61,367 bases of DNA from NCBI GenBank assembly GCA_029252265.1, contig JAQXBT010000043.1, positions 1-61,367 on the forward strand, read 5' to 3'. The DNA comes from Flavobacteriaceae bacterium. GTDB lineage: Bacteria; Bacteroidota; Bacteroidia; Flavobacteriales; Flavobacteriaceae. Shown here in pieces: positions 8,656-17,983 of this stretch. The notes beneath the pieces are model-generated. The model made no database searches. It was given only the letters and a program-made list of their open reading frames with translations, and was not told where the DNA came from. The stretch's first letter is position 1. The number at the start of each line of letters is the position of its first letter. The position numbers were made by a program, and so were the translations under genes.

Positions 8656-10488
8656 ATGGCCGATATAATTCACTTATTACCCGATCATGTTGCAAATCAA
8701 ATCGCTGCTGGTGAAGTTGTGCAACGTCCTGCTTCTGTAGTTAAAGAACTTCTAGAAAATGCAATTGATGCGGGGGCAACAACAATCAAACTGTTAGTAA
8801 AAAATGCTGGTAAAACACTCATTCAAGTCATTGACGATGGAAAAGGTATGAGCGTAACCGATGCACGATTGAGTTTTGAGCGACATGCGACTTCAAAAAT
8901 TAGAGTTGCCGACGATCTATTTAATTTACACACCAAAGGCTTTAGAGGGGAAGCGTTGGCTAGTATCGCCGCGATTGCACATGTAGAGTTAAAAACAAAA
9001 CAAGCTTCAGACGAATTAGGGACGCTTTTAACGGTTGAGGGGAGTGTTTTCACCTCTCAAGATGTAATTGCAACCCCGAATGGAACTTCAATAGCCGTTA
9101 AGAATTTATTTTTTAACATCCCTGCACGTCGTAATTTTTTAAAATCGGATACGGTCGAGTTCCGTCACATCATCGATGAATTCCATAGAGTCGTATTGGC
9201 ACATCCCGCGATTAACTTTTCCTTGTACCACAACGGAAGTGATTTATTTAACCTCTTAAAAGGAAATTTCAGACAACGAATTGTAAGTGCATTTGGTGGG
9301 AAAATGAACGAAAAATTGGTTCCTGTAAATGAAACGACCGAGATTATTACCGTCACTGGGTTTGTTGGAAAACCAGAATATTCAAAAAAATCTCGTGGCG
9401 AACAATTCTTTTTTGTCAACAATCGTTTTATTAAGAGTCCATACCTAAACCATGCCATTTCGTCGGCTTTTGAGGGCTTACTTCAATATGGAAAACATCC
9501 CTGTTATTTTTTAAACTTAGAAGTTGATCCTCAAAGTATCGATATCAATATTCATCCGACCAAGACCGAAATTAAATTTGATGATGAACAAACCATCTAT
9601 GCTATTTTACGAGCAGCGGTTAAACATAGTTTAGGACAATTTAGTATTGCGCCGGTGCTTGATTTTGAACGAGATAAGAATTTAGATACCCCTTACGGGT
9701 TTCAAGGCACGCAAACCCCCACACCAAAAGTGGAAGTGGACCGAGAGTTTAATCCATTTTCTAAGTCTGGAACAAGCGCGTCTACTTTTTCGAAACCGGC
9801 AACGCAGGCTTGGGAGGGATTATACGTTGGTTTGGAATCTAAATCAAATACAGATAGTTTTAGTCAAGTCAAATTTGAATCCGATGAAATGACCTCGTCT
9901 ATTTTTGACGATTTAACTGAACGCAAGGTTCAGAAAACATTCCAATTACACAATAAATACATTATAAATACGATTAAATCAGGGATGTTAGTGATTGATC
10001 AAAACAGAGCACATGAACGAATTTTATATGAAGAGTTTCTTCGTAAAACAACCGTCAATGAAGCCGTTAGTCAACAATTGTTATTTCCATTACAACTTAA
10101 TTTTTCGAAATCCGAGTTCACCATATTAACAGACCTTCAACAGGCTTTAGAAACAACAGGTTTTGTGTTTTCTAGTTTTACGATCGAAAGTGTTGAGCTA
10201 ACTGGGCTGCCCGTTGGCGTCAAAGAATCGGAAGTTCAAAGCGTATTCGATCAACTCATTCACGATATCGAGCATGAAGTTCCAGATGTAAATTTTAGTC
10301 TTAGTGACTTATTGTCAAAATCCTTAGCCAAAAGTTTAGCGATTAAAAATGGAAAGAAATTAGAAATTCAGGAACAGGAATACATCGTGAATACCTTGTT
10401 TTCTTGTAAAGAGCCTTCAGTTTCGCCTTCAAACAAAACCATCTTCACCACTTTAAAGGTGGAAGATTTAGATAAAAAATTTAATTAA
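8656..10488 (+). CDS. mutL: DNA mismatch repair protein MutL
   Basis: GHKL ATPase linking MutS to downstream mismatch repair. The 610 aa show the N-terminal motifs ELLENAIDAGA (31-41), DDGKGM (60-65) and GFRGEAL (95-101), then the transducer domain to about 330 and a variable linker. The C-terminal dimerisation domain follows. At the place where endonuclease-type MutL proteins carry DQHA(X)2E(X)4E, this protein reads DQNRAHERILYE (from Asp448), so His and Ala are replaced by Asn and Arg. No clear CPHGRP-like motif is seen at the C-terminus. ATPase and scaffold function look intact; nicking activity is doubtful. A rhomboid gene starts one base after the stop. Confidence 0.95.
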   Translation: MADIIHLLPDHVANQIAAGEVVQRPASVVKELLENAIDAGATTIKLLVKNAGKTLIQVIDDGKGMSVTDARLSFERHATSKIRVADDLFNLHTKGFRGEALASIAAIAHVELKTKQASDELGTLLTVEGSVFTSQDVIATPNGTSIAVKNLFFNIPARRNFLKSDTVEFRHIIDEFHRVVLAHPAINFSLYHNGSDLFNLLKGNFRQRIVSAFGGKMNEKLVPVNETTEIITVTGFVGKPEYSKKSRGEQFFFVNNRFIKSPYLNHAISSAFEGLLQYGKHPCYFLNLEVDPQSIDINIHPTKTEIKFDDEQTIYAILRAAVKHSLGQFSIAPVLDFERDKNLDTPYGFQGTQTPTPKVEVDREFNPFSKSGTSASTFSKPATQAWEGLYVGLESKSNTDSFSQVKFESDEMTSSIFDDLTERKVQKTFQLHNKYIINTIKSGMLVIDQNRAHERILYEEFLRKTTVNEAVSQQLLFPLQLNFSKSEFTILTDLQQALETTGFVFSSFTIESVELTGLPVGVKESEVQSVFDQLIHDIEHEVPDVNFSLSDLLSKSLAKSLAIKNGKKLEIQEQEYIVNTLFSCKEPSVSPSNKTIFTTLKVEDLDKKFN

Positions 10489-10489
10489 A

Positions 10490-11311
10490 ATGCGTCAATT
10501 AACTCCTACAGTAAAGCATCTTCTAATCATTAATATCATCGTTTTCTTGGGTACTTTCCTGTTGGGGAATAAGGGTTTCTTCTATGGTTTATTGGCACTG
10601 TACTATCCATTGAGTGCTAATTTCATGCCTTGGCAGGTTTTTACTCACATGTTTATGCATGGAGGTTTTCAGCATTTATTGTTTAATATGTTTGCTTTAT
10701 TTATGTTTGGTACTGCTGTTGAACGTGTGTTTGGACAACGTAAGTTTTTAATTTTTTATCTAAGTTCTGGCTTAGGTGCTGTGGCTTTAACTTTTTTAGT
10801 TTACTACGTTCAGGTGTATCCACTTATAAGTGATTTAAAAGCATTAGGATTTTCATTTGATTTTATAAAGGAAGTCTCTAGTTTAAATATTCTTAGTGAT
10901 CGTATGTTTCAAGGCGAGATTTTAGCTTCTAAAATAGAACCAGTATTGTCAACCTATGGCTATAATATGAGTCAACTCAATCAGGATTCATTTCGAATGT
11001 TTTTTGATCTGAATGTGAATAGTAATGGATCTATGGTTGGAGCTTCGGGAGCTATTATGGGTATTTTAGTAGCGTTTGGTATGCTCAATCCAAATGCCGA
11101 GTTAATGATGTTGTTTTTGCCAATCCCAATTAAAGCAAAATATTTCATTCCTGGAATTATAGCACTCGATTTGTTTTCTGCCTTTACTGGGATGTCCATT
11201 TTTAGCCCGAGTAATACCGCCTATATTGCCCATATTGGAGGCGCAGTCACTGGCTTCTTGTTAATGTATTTTTGGAAAAAAAATCAATTTGATAAATACC
11301 GTTGGAATTAA
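10490..11311 (+). CDS. Rhomboid family intramembrane serine protease (first of two)
   Basis: A 273-aa polytopic membrane protease that cleaves transmembrane substrates. The catalytic dyad is visible as Ser186 in GASGAIMG and His248 in IAHIGG. The conserved L1-loop/TM2 segment reads HMFMHGGFQHLLFNMFAL at about residues 53-70. There are about six membrane helices. An inserted stretch of about 75 residues (108-183) lies between helix 3 and the catalytic serine. It overlaps the next rhomboid gene by one base. Confidence 0.9.
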   Translation: MRQLTPTVKHLLIINIIVFLGTFLLGNKGFFYGLLALYYPLSANFMPWQVFTHMFMHGGFQHLLFNMFALFMFGTAVERVFGQRKFLIFYLSSGLGAVALTFLVYYVQVYPLISDLKALGFSFDFIKEVSSLNILSDRMFQGEILASKIEPVLSTYGYNMSQLNQDSFRMFFDLNVNSNGSMVGASGAIMGILVAFGMLNPNAELMMLFLPIPIKAKYFIPGIIALDLFSAFTGMSIFSPSNTAYIAHIGGAVTGFLLMYFWKKNQFDKYRWN

Positions 11312-12171
11312 TGAAGAGTCTTAATCAAGATATCAGAGAAAAATTATCAAACCTCAATATTTTTGAAAAAATTATTGTCGCTAATTTCGTTGTTTTTTTA
11401 ATTAGCTTCATATGCATGAGACTTCAAGGATCGGATGCTAGTTTACAATGGCTTTCACTCTCAAAGTCGTTTTCCGATTTACTTTCAAAACCTTGGACAC
11501 TTCTTACGTATGGTTTTTCTCATTATAGCTTTAGTCATTTGTTTTTTAATATGATTGTCCTTTATTTTTTTGGTCGATCATTTTCTAATTTATTCAAAGA
11601 AGATGTGTCGCTTAAAGTGTACTTTTTAGGTATATTTTCTGGAGGATTGGCTTTTGTGCTAGTTTATAATTTATTTCCATCGGGGATTTTAAATACAGTT
11701 GGTCCTTTGGTTGGTGCTTCAGCAGGCGTTCGTGCAGTTATTATTTTTTTATGTACGTATTTACCCAATAAAGAAGTTCGATTTTTCACCTTCCAATTCC
11801 CATTAAAGTACATTGGGATCGCATTGATTTTGTTTGATATCCCTGGGTTGTTTACTCAAAATTCTGGCGGAACAGTGGCTCATATTGGTGGATATATTTT
11901 AGGGTATATCTATGCAAAACAATTTCAAAATGGAGTTGATATAGGACAATTTATAGATCGGATTACGTCCTATTTTTCAGCTTCAAAATCCAACCTAAAG
12001 ACGGTTCACAAAAAGAAAAAAAACAATTCCTTTGCTGGAAAGAAAAAAGAAGAGTTTGACCGTTTTACGCATCAAAAACAGATAGACCTTATTTTGGATA
12101 AAATTAGTAAAAGTGGTTATGATAGTTTAACCCAAGTAGAGAAGGATTTTTTATTCAGAGCTGGAAAATAG
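11311..12171 (+). CDS. Rhomboid family intramembrane serine protease (second of two) with basic C-terminal tail
   Basis: 286 aa from the ATG at 11311, which shares a base with the preceding stop codon; an in-frame TTG at 11302 is less likely. The dyad is Ser137 in VGASAGVRA and His191 in VAHIGG, with HYSFSHLFFNMIVLYFFG as the H-rich segment (71-88). After six helices there is a cytosolic tail from about residue 215. It carries a lysine-rich patch (HKKKKNNSFAGKKKEEFDR) and ends LTQVEKDFLFRAGK, a short domain seen in other Bacteroidota rhomboids. Tandem rhomboid genes upstream of an EEP-fold gene form one operon. Confidence 0.88.
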   Translation: MKSLNQDIREKLSNLNIFEKIIVANFVVFLISFICMRLQGSDASLQWLSLSKSFSDLLSKPWTLLTYGFSHYSFSHLFFNMIVLYFFGRSFSNLFKEDVSLKVYFLGIFSGGLAFVLVYNLFPSGILNTVGPLVGASAGVRAVIIFLCTYLPNKEVRFFTFQFPLKYIGIALILFDIPGLFTQNSGGTVAHIGGYILGYIYAKQFQNGVDIGQFIDRITSYFSASKSNLKTVHKKKKNNSFAGKKKEEFDRFTHQKQIDLILDKISKSGYDSLTQVEKDFLFRAGK

Positions 12172-12177
12172 AGACGT

Positions 12178-13200
12178 TTGAAAAACTTAAATTTTTTAGA
12201 TAAAGTTGTGTTTCTGATAAATTCAGTGGTGGCACTGTTGACGCTATTGTCCTACGGAATTTATTATGTACCACCCAAAACGTTTTCACTGATTTCAGTG
12301 TTAAGCTTATCCGTTCCATTGCTCATTATTTTAAACATTATGTTTGTAGTTTTTTGGCTGCTCAAACTAAAAAAGCAATTGATTCTTTCTCTATTAGTTC
12401 TTGCTGTAGGGTATAATTATGTCGCATCATTTTATAAATTTTCGTCTCAGGATTCCTCCAATTCAGAAGCTACTTTTACACTGATGAGTTACAATGTTCG
12501 CTTGTTAAATTTATATAATTGGATTAAAGAGGATTCAATACCTTCTAAAATTCAGGATTTTATTGCAGAAGAAGCCCCAAGTATTTTGTGTTTTCAAGAG
12601 TATGATTCTAGTGCTGGGTTGGATTTTAGGTCGTACGCTTACAAGCATCAAATAAACACTTCTAACAATAAATCGGAACTTGCTATTTTTTCGACATATA
12701 AAATTCTGAATTCAGGATTTATTAATTTTTCTAATTCTGCCAATAGTGCCATTTATGCGGACATTCTTATAAAATCCGACACCATTCGGGTGTATAATGT
12801 GCATCTTCAATCGTCAGGCATCAATCCCAATGTAGAATCGCTTGACAAAGAACAATCCAATAGGCTTTTAAAACGCTTAGGCATCACTTTTAAAGCCCAA
12901 CAATCACAAGCCGAACTAGTAGTAGATCATGTTGCAAAGTCACCTCACAAGGTATTGATGAGCGGTGATTTTAATAATACCGTTTATTCGTATGTGTATC
13001 GTATTTTGAAAGGCGATTTATTAGATGCTTTTGATGTTTCTGGAAATGGTTTTGGTCGCACCTTTAATTTTAGATATTTTCCAGTTAGAATCGATTTTAT
13101 TTTAGCCGATGAACGTTTCAAAGTAGAATCATTTCAGAACTATTCCGTTCCTTATTCTGATCATTATCCGATTCTATCACAGTTTTCTTTAGATAAATAA
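12178..13200 (+). CDS. Membrane-anchored endonuclease/exonuclease/phosphatase family protein
   Basis: 340 aa from a TTG start six bases after the second rhomboid gene. Three N-terminal hydrophobic helices fill about residues 8-90. A DNase I-like EEP domain follows, with MSYNVRLLN, the metal-binding FQEY, HLQSSG, MSGDFNN and the terminal SDHYPI. The catalytic domain probably faces the periplasm. The substrate (nucleic acid, sphingolipid or phosphate ester) cannot be decided from the sequence. Its last 12 bases overlap the convergent DUF6122 gene. Confidence 0.85.
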   Translation: MKNLNFLDKVVFLINSVVALLTLLSYGIYYVPPKTFSLISVLSLSVPLLIILNIMFVVFWLLKLKKQLILSLLVLAVGYNYVASFYKFSSQDSSNSEATFTLMSYNVRLLNLYNWIKEDSIPSKIQDFIAEEAPSILCFQEYDSSAGLDFRSYAYKHQINTSNNKSELAIFSTYKILNSGFINFSNSANSAIYADILIKSDTIRVYNVHLQSSGINPNVESLDKEQSNRLLKRLGITFKAQQSQAELVVDHVAKSPHKVLMSGDFNNTVYSYVYRILKGDLLDAFDVSGNGFGRTFNFRYFPVRIDFILADERFKVESFQNYSVPYSDHYPILSQFSLDK

Positions 13201-13497
13201 ACAATCGCAATAATCCGCGAAGATATGTATACAAAGGCCTAAACCGACCAATCTTGTTTTGGATGGAATCAGCAAACACACATATAAACCAATAGCAAAA
13301 TAGGAGTGAAGCGGATGGAAATCAATACTACAGCGATTTGGATCAAATATTGGCATGGCCAGTAAATGGTCGAGATCAATGATAAAAGTACTCAGTAAAA
13401 TGACAAAAGTTTTGACCCAATTAGTTCTATAGATTAATAAAGCCAATAGCAACGGTCCTAAAAAATGAATCCCGTAATGAACAAATCCTTGTATCAT
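13189..13497 (-). CDS. DUF6122-like small membrane protein
   Basis: 102 aa, mostly hydrophobic with about four helices, and short polar motifs: FVHYGIHFLGP at the start, FIIDLDHLLA (acidic pair plus His inside a helix) and IDFHPLHSY. The His/Asp motifs resemble metal-dependent hydrolase-like membrane proteins (the LexA-regulated YdjM type), but no activity is established. It is the last gene of the parA-parB-dapB-lepB run, 3 bases after the WbqC gene, and its 3' end overlaps the EEP gene. Confidence 0.7.
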   Translation of the reverse strand: MIQGFVHYGIHFLGPLLLALLIYRTNWVKTFVILLSTFIIDLDHLLAMPIFDPNRCSIDFHPLHSYFAIGLYVCLLIPSKTRLVGLGLCIHIFADYCDCLFI

Positions 13498-13500
13498 CTT

Positions 13501-14115
13501 TTAGAATGTTAATGGATTTTGTTTTAAATATGTCAAAGCATTAGGTCCCTCGTTAAATAATAAATCTAAGATACTCAAGTTATTTATATAGCCATGTTTA
13601 TCTTGAAAAACTTGAATGTAGCTCGGATTGTTAATGATGGATTCTTTGCGTGCATTGACTAAAAATCGATAATCTGAATCGGAGGTTGATTTTGAAAATT
13701 GATCGGATTTCATGAAAATGACTTCCAAATTCAAACAGCGATTGATTACTTCAATACATTCAAAGTTAAAAGCGATCAGAAATTCTTTAGGGGTATTAAA
13801 TAGCGCCGTAAATTCATCTTCATAAAATTCAAAAAATGGCGAAGTTTTATAAGCACTTTCAATTGATTTCCATTGAATAGACTGCCAGTTAGACGAATTG
13901 TCAATCTTGATTTCAGTAGAATTTTGACGATTTTTTTGAGAATAATGAACCGGAATATTTAACCCTAGTTTTCCATTGGCACCATAAATATAGCAGCGGT
14001 TTCTATAGGTCTGTTTCTGGTATGAATCTTGAATTTCAAACACTAAATTTGTGGATTGTACCATCACCATATAGCTAGCAACGTTTGGGAAAAATGTAGG
14101 GTAAAGAAGTGTCAT
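13501..14115 (-). CDS. WbqC family protein
   Basis: 204 aa, beginning LLYPTFFPNVASYMVM with the WbqC signature of an aromatic/proline start and YRNRCYIYGANGKLGLNIPV. The middle carries WQSIQWKSIESAYKTSPFFEFY, also typical. Founding members are encoded in polysaccharide gene clusters, but the biochemical role is unknown. It lies 9 bases after lepB and 3 before the DUF6122 gene. Confidence 0.85.
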   Translation of the reverse strand: MTLLYPTFFPNVASYMVMVQSTNLVFEIQDSYQKQTYRNRCYIYGANGKLGLNIPVHYSQKNRQNSTEIKIDNSSNWQSIQWKSIESAYKTSPFFEFYEDEFTALFNTPKEFLIAFNFECIEVINRCLNLEVIFMKSDQFSKSTSDSDYRFLVNARKESIINNPSYIQVFQDKHGYINNLSILDLLFNEGPNALTYLKQNPLTF

Positions 14116-14124
14116 ACCAAAGTA

Positions 14125-15726
14125 TTAGACGGTCGTGTTTTTTCTTTTGCGCCATTTACTATACCCTATCCATACAGCTAATAAAACTAAGAAAGGAATG
14201 AAGTAAGAGGTGCGTTCTCCATCTGGATGAACGGTTGTAAAGACACGATCCCATCGTATTTTATTGAACCCTTTGCCATTGGTGTTCCAACTCATCCATA
14301 TAAAAACAGGTTTTCCAACCACATGATTAAAAGGAACAAATCCCCATCTTCGAGCGTCAATAGAATTGTGCCTATTGTCACCCATCATCCAATAATAATT
14401 TTGTTTGAAAGTATATGAATCAGAGAGATGACCGTTTATGAAAATTTGATTTCCTTTTGTATAGAGTTTGTTTCCTTCGTATTCAGTAATGAGACGTTTA
14501 TAAACGGGCAGGTTTTTTAGATTAAGCGCCATTGTTTTGCCTTTTTCTGGTATATATAAAGGTCCAAAAAAATCGCGGTTCCAATCATAACTAGGATCAT
14601 GTGGAAATTCTAAAGGATCTCGTTGTCCTTTTGGCTCAATGAAGCGGTCGATTGTAGCCACACTCGGGTGGTTTTTAAACACCTTGACAGCCTCATTGGA
14701 AGCAGCAGGGATGATGATTTTATTACCCATTGCATAAATGCCATCGGTAATATCATAGCGCGTTTTTAATTGCTCAATAATACTTCGTTCAAACGTTTTT
14801 CCGGGTTTTAAGGTTACTTCATAGCTAAACTGAAGCTTTGCACGATAGGGTAAAGTATTTTGAATCCCGTTGATATATACATATCCATCTCTTATTTCTA
14901 GCGTATCTCCAGCAATCGCCACACAACGTTTTACTAGGTTGGTTTTTTTATCAATAGGTTTGTAGTAATTTCTATCTGGATTAAAATCGTTCATATCCAA
15001 AAGCGTATCTGCGGGCTGATTGAAAACAACGATTTCATTACGTTTGATGGTTTCCCACCCTGGGATCCGTAAATAGGGGAGTTGAAATTTACTTTTCAAA
15101 GATGTGTTTTGTAACTCAATTTGATCGTCAAATAAATACGATTTTTTATTTATTATCGGAATCGTATCATGGACCATTGGAAGTCCAACCGTAGTCATTG
15201 GAACGCGAGGACCGTAATGCATTTTACTAACAATCAAAAAATCACCTACTAACAACGATTTTTCAAGCGATGATGATGGAATTACATAAGGCTGAAGAAA
15301 GTAGGTATGAACGATTGTCGCAGCAACTATTGCAAATAATATAGAACTCGTCCATTCTCCTGAACCCGATTTAGGCTGTAAACTTCTGTTTGGAATGTGA
15401 CTGACTTCTGCGAAATAATTCAAGTAGTAATTATAAAACCCTAATGAGAAAATTGCTAATACAGTATCAGAAAATTTATTTTTCCCAAAACTACGAGCGG
15501 TTTCGACCCATATAATAATTAGCATGATTAAACTGATCACCGGTAAAAATAACAACGCAACCCACCAAGTTGGACGGTTGATTATTTTCATCAATACAAT
15601 GCCATTATAAATGGGTATGAATGCTTCCCATGCGCTTCGACCTGCTTTTATGTATAATTTCCAAGTTCCTAATCCGTGAACTAATTGCACGATTAAGAAA
15701 AAAATAAACCATTGAGATAATGTCAT
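14125..15726 (-). CDS. lepB: Signal peptidase I, long Bacteroidota type
   Basis: Cleaves signal peptides of secreted proteins on the outer face of the inner membrane. At 533 aa it is far longer than the approximately 320-aa E. coli enzyme. Residues 1-110 form an extra multi-helix region. A further helix (about 127-145) precedes the catalytic Ser153 in VIPSSSLEKSL and the general base Lys266 in LVKRCVAIAGD. About 150 extra residues (roughly 285-435) separate that box from MGDNRHNSIDARRWGFVP (448 onward). A last helix at 508-523 is followed by a basic tail. It lies 9 bases upstream of the WbqC gene and 61 bases after dapB. Confidence 0.92.
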   Translation of the reverse strand: MTLSQWFIFFLIVQLVHGLGTWKLYIKAGRSAWEAFIPIYNGIVLMKIINRPTWWVALLFLPVISLIMLIIIWVETARSFGKNKFSDTVLAIFSLGFYNYYLNYFAEVSHIPNRSLQPKSGSGEWTSSILFAIVAATIVHTYFLQPYVIPSSSLEKSLLVGDFLIVSKMHYGPRVPMTTVGLPMVHDTIPIINKKSYLFDDQIELQNTSLKSKFQLPYLRIPGWETIKRNEIVVFNQPADTLLDMNDFNPDRNYYKPIDKKTNLVKRCVAIAGDTLEIRDGYVYINGIQNTLPYRAKLQFSYEVTLKPGKTFERSIIEQLKTRYDITDGIYAMGNKIIIPAASNEAVKVFKNHPSVATIDRFIEPKGQRDPLEFPHDPSYDWNRDFFGPLYIPEKGKTMALNLKNLPVYKRLITEYEGNKLYTKGNQIFINGHLSDSYTFKQNYYWMMGDNRHNSIDARRWGFVPFNHVVGKPVFIWMSWNTNGKGFNKIRWDRVFTTVHPDGERTSYFIPFLVLLAVWIGYSKWRKRKNTTV

Positions 15727-15787
15727 AATTGAAATAAGTTATTTAAATGTCTAAATTTATAGTTTAGTACTATTTGTTTATAGCAGT

Positions 15788-16492
15788 TTAACCAATGTTT
15801 AACACGTCATTCATTGTAAAAATACCCGTTTTTCCGATAATCCATTCGGCGGCAACAACGGCGCCAAGTCCAAAACCTTCTCTATTATGAGCAGTATGTG
15901 TTAATGAAATGCTATCGACTGTAGAATCGTAATTTACAGTATGTGTTCCCGGTACATCATTGGTACGTTTAGCAGTGATGGCTAATTTTTTGTCATCATT
16001 TAGAGGGGCTAACCCCCAGTTATCATAATCACTGTTTTGCAAAATACCTTCTGCCAGTGTAATCGCTGTTCCAGAAGGAGCATCTTGTTTTTGGGTGTGA
16101 TGAATTTCTTCTAGATTGACATCATAGTCCGTCAGATTTCTCATCATCTTGGCTAAATGTTTGTTGAGTTCAAAGAATATATTCACTCCCAAACTAAAAT
16201 TGGAAGCATAAATAAAGGCCCCTTTTTTTGTATCACAAAGATTCTTTATAATTTCCATTTCAGATAACCAGCCTGTGGTTCCAGAAATTACTGGAATTCC
16301 ATTTGATAGCGCACTACTAATTGCACTGACCGCAGAATCAGGGGTGCTGAAATTAATTGCTACATCCACTGTTTTGATATCGTAAGGAGCGTTGTCTTTA
16401 TCAATTTTCAACGCCACTTCATGTCCACGACTAATCGCAATTTTCTCGATCACTCTTCCCATTTTTCCGTATCCTAAAAGTGCTATTTTCAT
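15788..16492 (-). CDS. dapB: 4-hydroxy-tetrahydrodipicolinate reductase
   Basis: NAD(P)H-dependent step of the diaminopimelate/lysine pathway. The 234 aa start with the Rossmann loop GYGKMGR (7-13). They include SGTTGW, the catalytic EIHHTQKQDAPSGTA (His-His and Lys followed by the substrate-binding SGT), and the AHNREGFGLGAV end. It is slightly short for the family (about 240-270 aa) but complete. It starts one base after the DUF5683 gene. Confidence 0.95.
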   Translation of the reverse strand: MKIALLGYGKMGRVIEKIAISRGHEVALKIDKDNAPYDIKTVDVAINFSTPDSAVSAISSALSNGIPVISGTTGWLSEMEIIKNLCDTKKGAFIYASNFSLGVNIFFELNKHLAKMMRNLTDYDVNLEEIHHTQKQDAPSGTAITLAEGILQNSDYDNWGLAPLNDDKKLAITAKRTNDVPGTHTVNYDSTVDSISLTHTAHNREGFGLGAVVAAEWIIGKTGIFTMNDVLNIG

Positions 16493-16493
16493 T

Positions 16494-17090
16494 TTAAAAA
16501 TTAAAGTTTAATGTGAGACCCATTTGTGATGAAGTATCAGGCGATTCAAAGTCATAATGAGGTCTGATGGCTAAATTTTTATCGACATTCCATTGTAATA
16601 AATGGGCATCAACGTTGGCATCAATAATATTTAAGGCATAGAGGCCTATCGTAATTAAAATAGATAATTCACTATTTCGTCTTAGTGATTGTTGAGCTCT
16701 AATGAGTCCTTCATCTGAAACTATTGGAACTTCAGTAGTTCCAAAAAATTCGTCATCTGAAAACCCAGCTAACCGTCTTTTGTATGCTGATCTGTAGCGT
16801 TTGTAGAGTTTGTTGTTAGAGTTGTAAAAATAGATCCCGGTTCCAAGGGCTCCCAAAACAATCGGAATTTTCCAATATTTTTTATTATATGCTTGGCCTA
16901 ACCCTGGGAGTATCGCAGAATAAAAGGCTGCTCTCGATGGAGCTAAGGCATCTATGACAGTAGGGGTGACCCCCTCAAATTCCAAAACACTTTGAGAATC
17001 TTCATCAATTTGTGGTGCTTCGAGTTCTTGAGCAAAATTAATCCACGAGCATGCACAGAAAAATATAACGAGCCATTGCTTATTTATCAC
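16494..17090 (-). CDS. DUF5683 domain-containing exported membrane protein
   Basis: 198 aa with an N-terminal signal-like helix (WLVIFFCACSWINFAQ). The core is PSRAAFYSAILPGLGQAYNKKYW, followed by VLGALGTGIYFYN, the hallmark of DUF5683. The C-terminus ends in a beta-like LTLNFNF. Its start overlaps the parB 3' end by 11 bases and dapB begins one base after it, so it is locked into the par operon. The function is unknown; the ending suggests contact with the outer membrane. Confidence 0.8.
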   Translation of the reverse strand: MINKQWLVIFFCACSWINFAQELEAPQIDEDSQSVLEFEGVTPTVIDALAPSRAAFYSAILPGLGQAYNKKYWKIPIVLGALGTGIYFYNSNNKLYKRYRSAYKRRLAGFSDDEFFGTTEVPIVSDEGLIRAQQSLRRNSELSILITIGLYALNIIDANVDAHLLQWNVDKNLAIRPHYDFESPDTSSQMGLTLNFNF

Positions 17091-17979
17091 TTTTAAATAA
17101 TTTTAAGATGCGATCATAATCTTCCTTAGAATGAAATGGGATTTGAATTTTTCCACTACCATTTTTCTCCATTTTAATGTCAATTTTATGACCAAAGTAA
17201 GACGCTATTTCTTGAACTCCTTTTTGAATAAATTCAGGAAGTTCAGTCTGTTTTGTCACTTTTACTGATTTTGGAGTGTGATACTTTTTGACAAGTATTT
17301 CTGTAGCTCGAACGGATAGTTTATTTGATAAAATTTGTTTGTAGATGTCAATTTGATCAGAAAGTGATCCAATATTAACAATTGCTCTTCCATGTCCCAT
17401 ACTAATAAATCCATCACGCATTCCAGTCTGAATTAAAGGATCTAATTTTAATAAGCGGAGATAATTAGCAATCGTAGACCGTTTTTTCCCAACACGTTGA
17501 CTCATTTGTTCTTGCGTCAGTTGAATGTCATCTATTAAACGTTGGTAGCTTAAAGCAATTTCAATAGGATCTAAATCTTCTCGTTGAATATTTTCAACCA
17601 ACGCCATCTCTAGGGCTTCTTGGTCATTAGCCGATCTTATGAATGCAGGAATTGTTTTTAATCCAAGTAAAGTTGATGCTCTAAAACGACGTTCACCAGA
17701 TACTAATTGAAAGGTATTAGGTTCTATTTTACGAACGGTAATGGGTTGTATAACCCCTAATTCTTGAATTGAAGACGCTAATTCTCTGATGGCATCTTCT
17801 TTAAATTGGGTTCGAGGTTGAAAAGGATTGACCTCTATTAGATTTAATTCTAATTCAACGATAGATCCAATTTGAGGGCTATTGTTTATGCTTTCAATAG
17901 ATGATTGGTCATTTTTTGAGTCCTGTAAAAGAGCAGATAATCCGCGTCCTAAGGCTTGTTTTTTAATAGCTTTGGCCAT
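17080..17979 (-). CDS. parB: Chromosome partitioning protein ParB
   Basis: A CTP-dependent DNA clamp that binds parS and works with ParA in origin segregation. The 299 aa contain the N-terminal ParA-interacting LGRGLSALL, the ParB/Srx domain with NPFQPRTQF and VSGERRFRA, the helix-turn-helix region (LTQEQMSQRVGKKRSTIANYL) and a C-terminal dimerisation domain. It begins four bases after the parA stop. I did not find a convincing parS site by eye. Confidence 0.95.
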   Translation of the reverse strand: MAKAIKKQALGRGLSALLQDSKNDQSSIESINNSPQIGSIVELELNLIEVNPFQPRTQFKEDAIRELASSIQELGVIQPITVRKIEPNTFQLVSGERRFRASTLLGLKTIPAFIRSANDQEALEMALVENIQREDLDPIEIALSYQRLIDDIQLTQEQMSQRVGKKRSTIANYLRLLKLDPLIQTGMRDGFISMGHGRAIVNIGSLSDQIDIYKQILSNKLSVRATEILVKKYHTPKSVKVTKQTELPEFIQKGVQEIASYFGHKIDIKMEKNGSGKIQIPFHSKEDYDRILKLFKSDK

Positions 17980-17983
17980 TATG

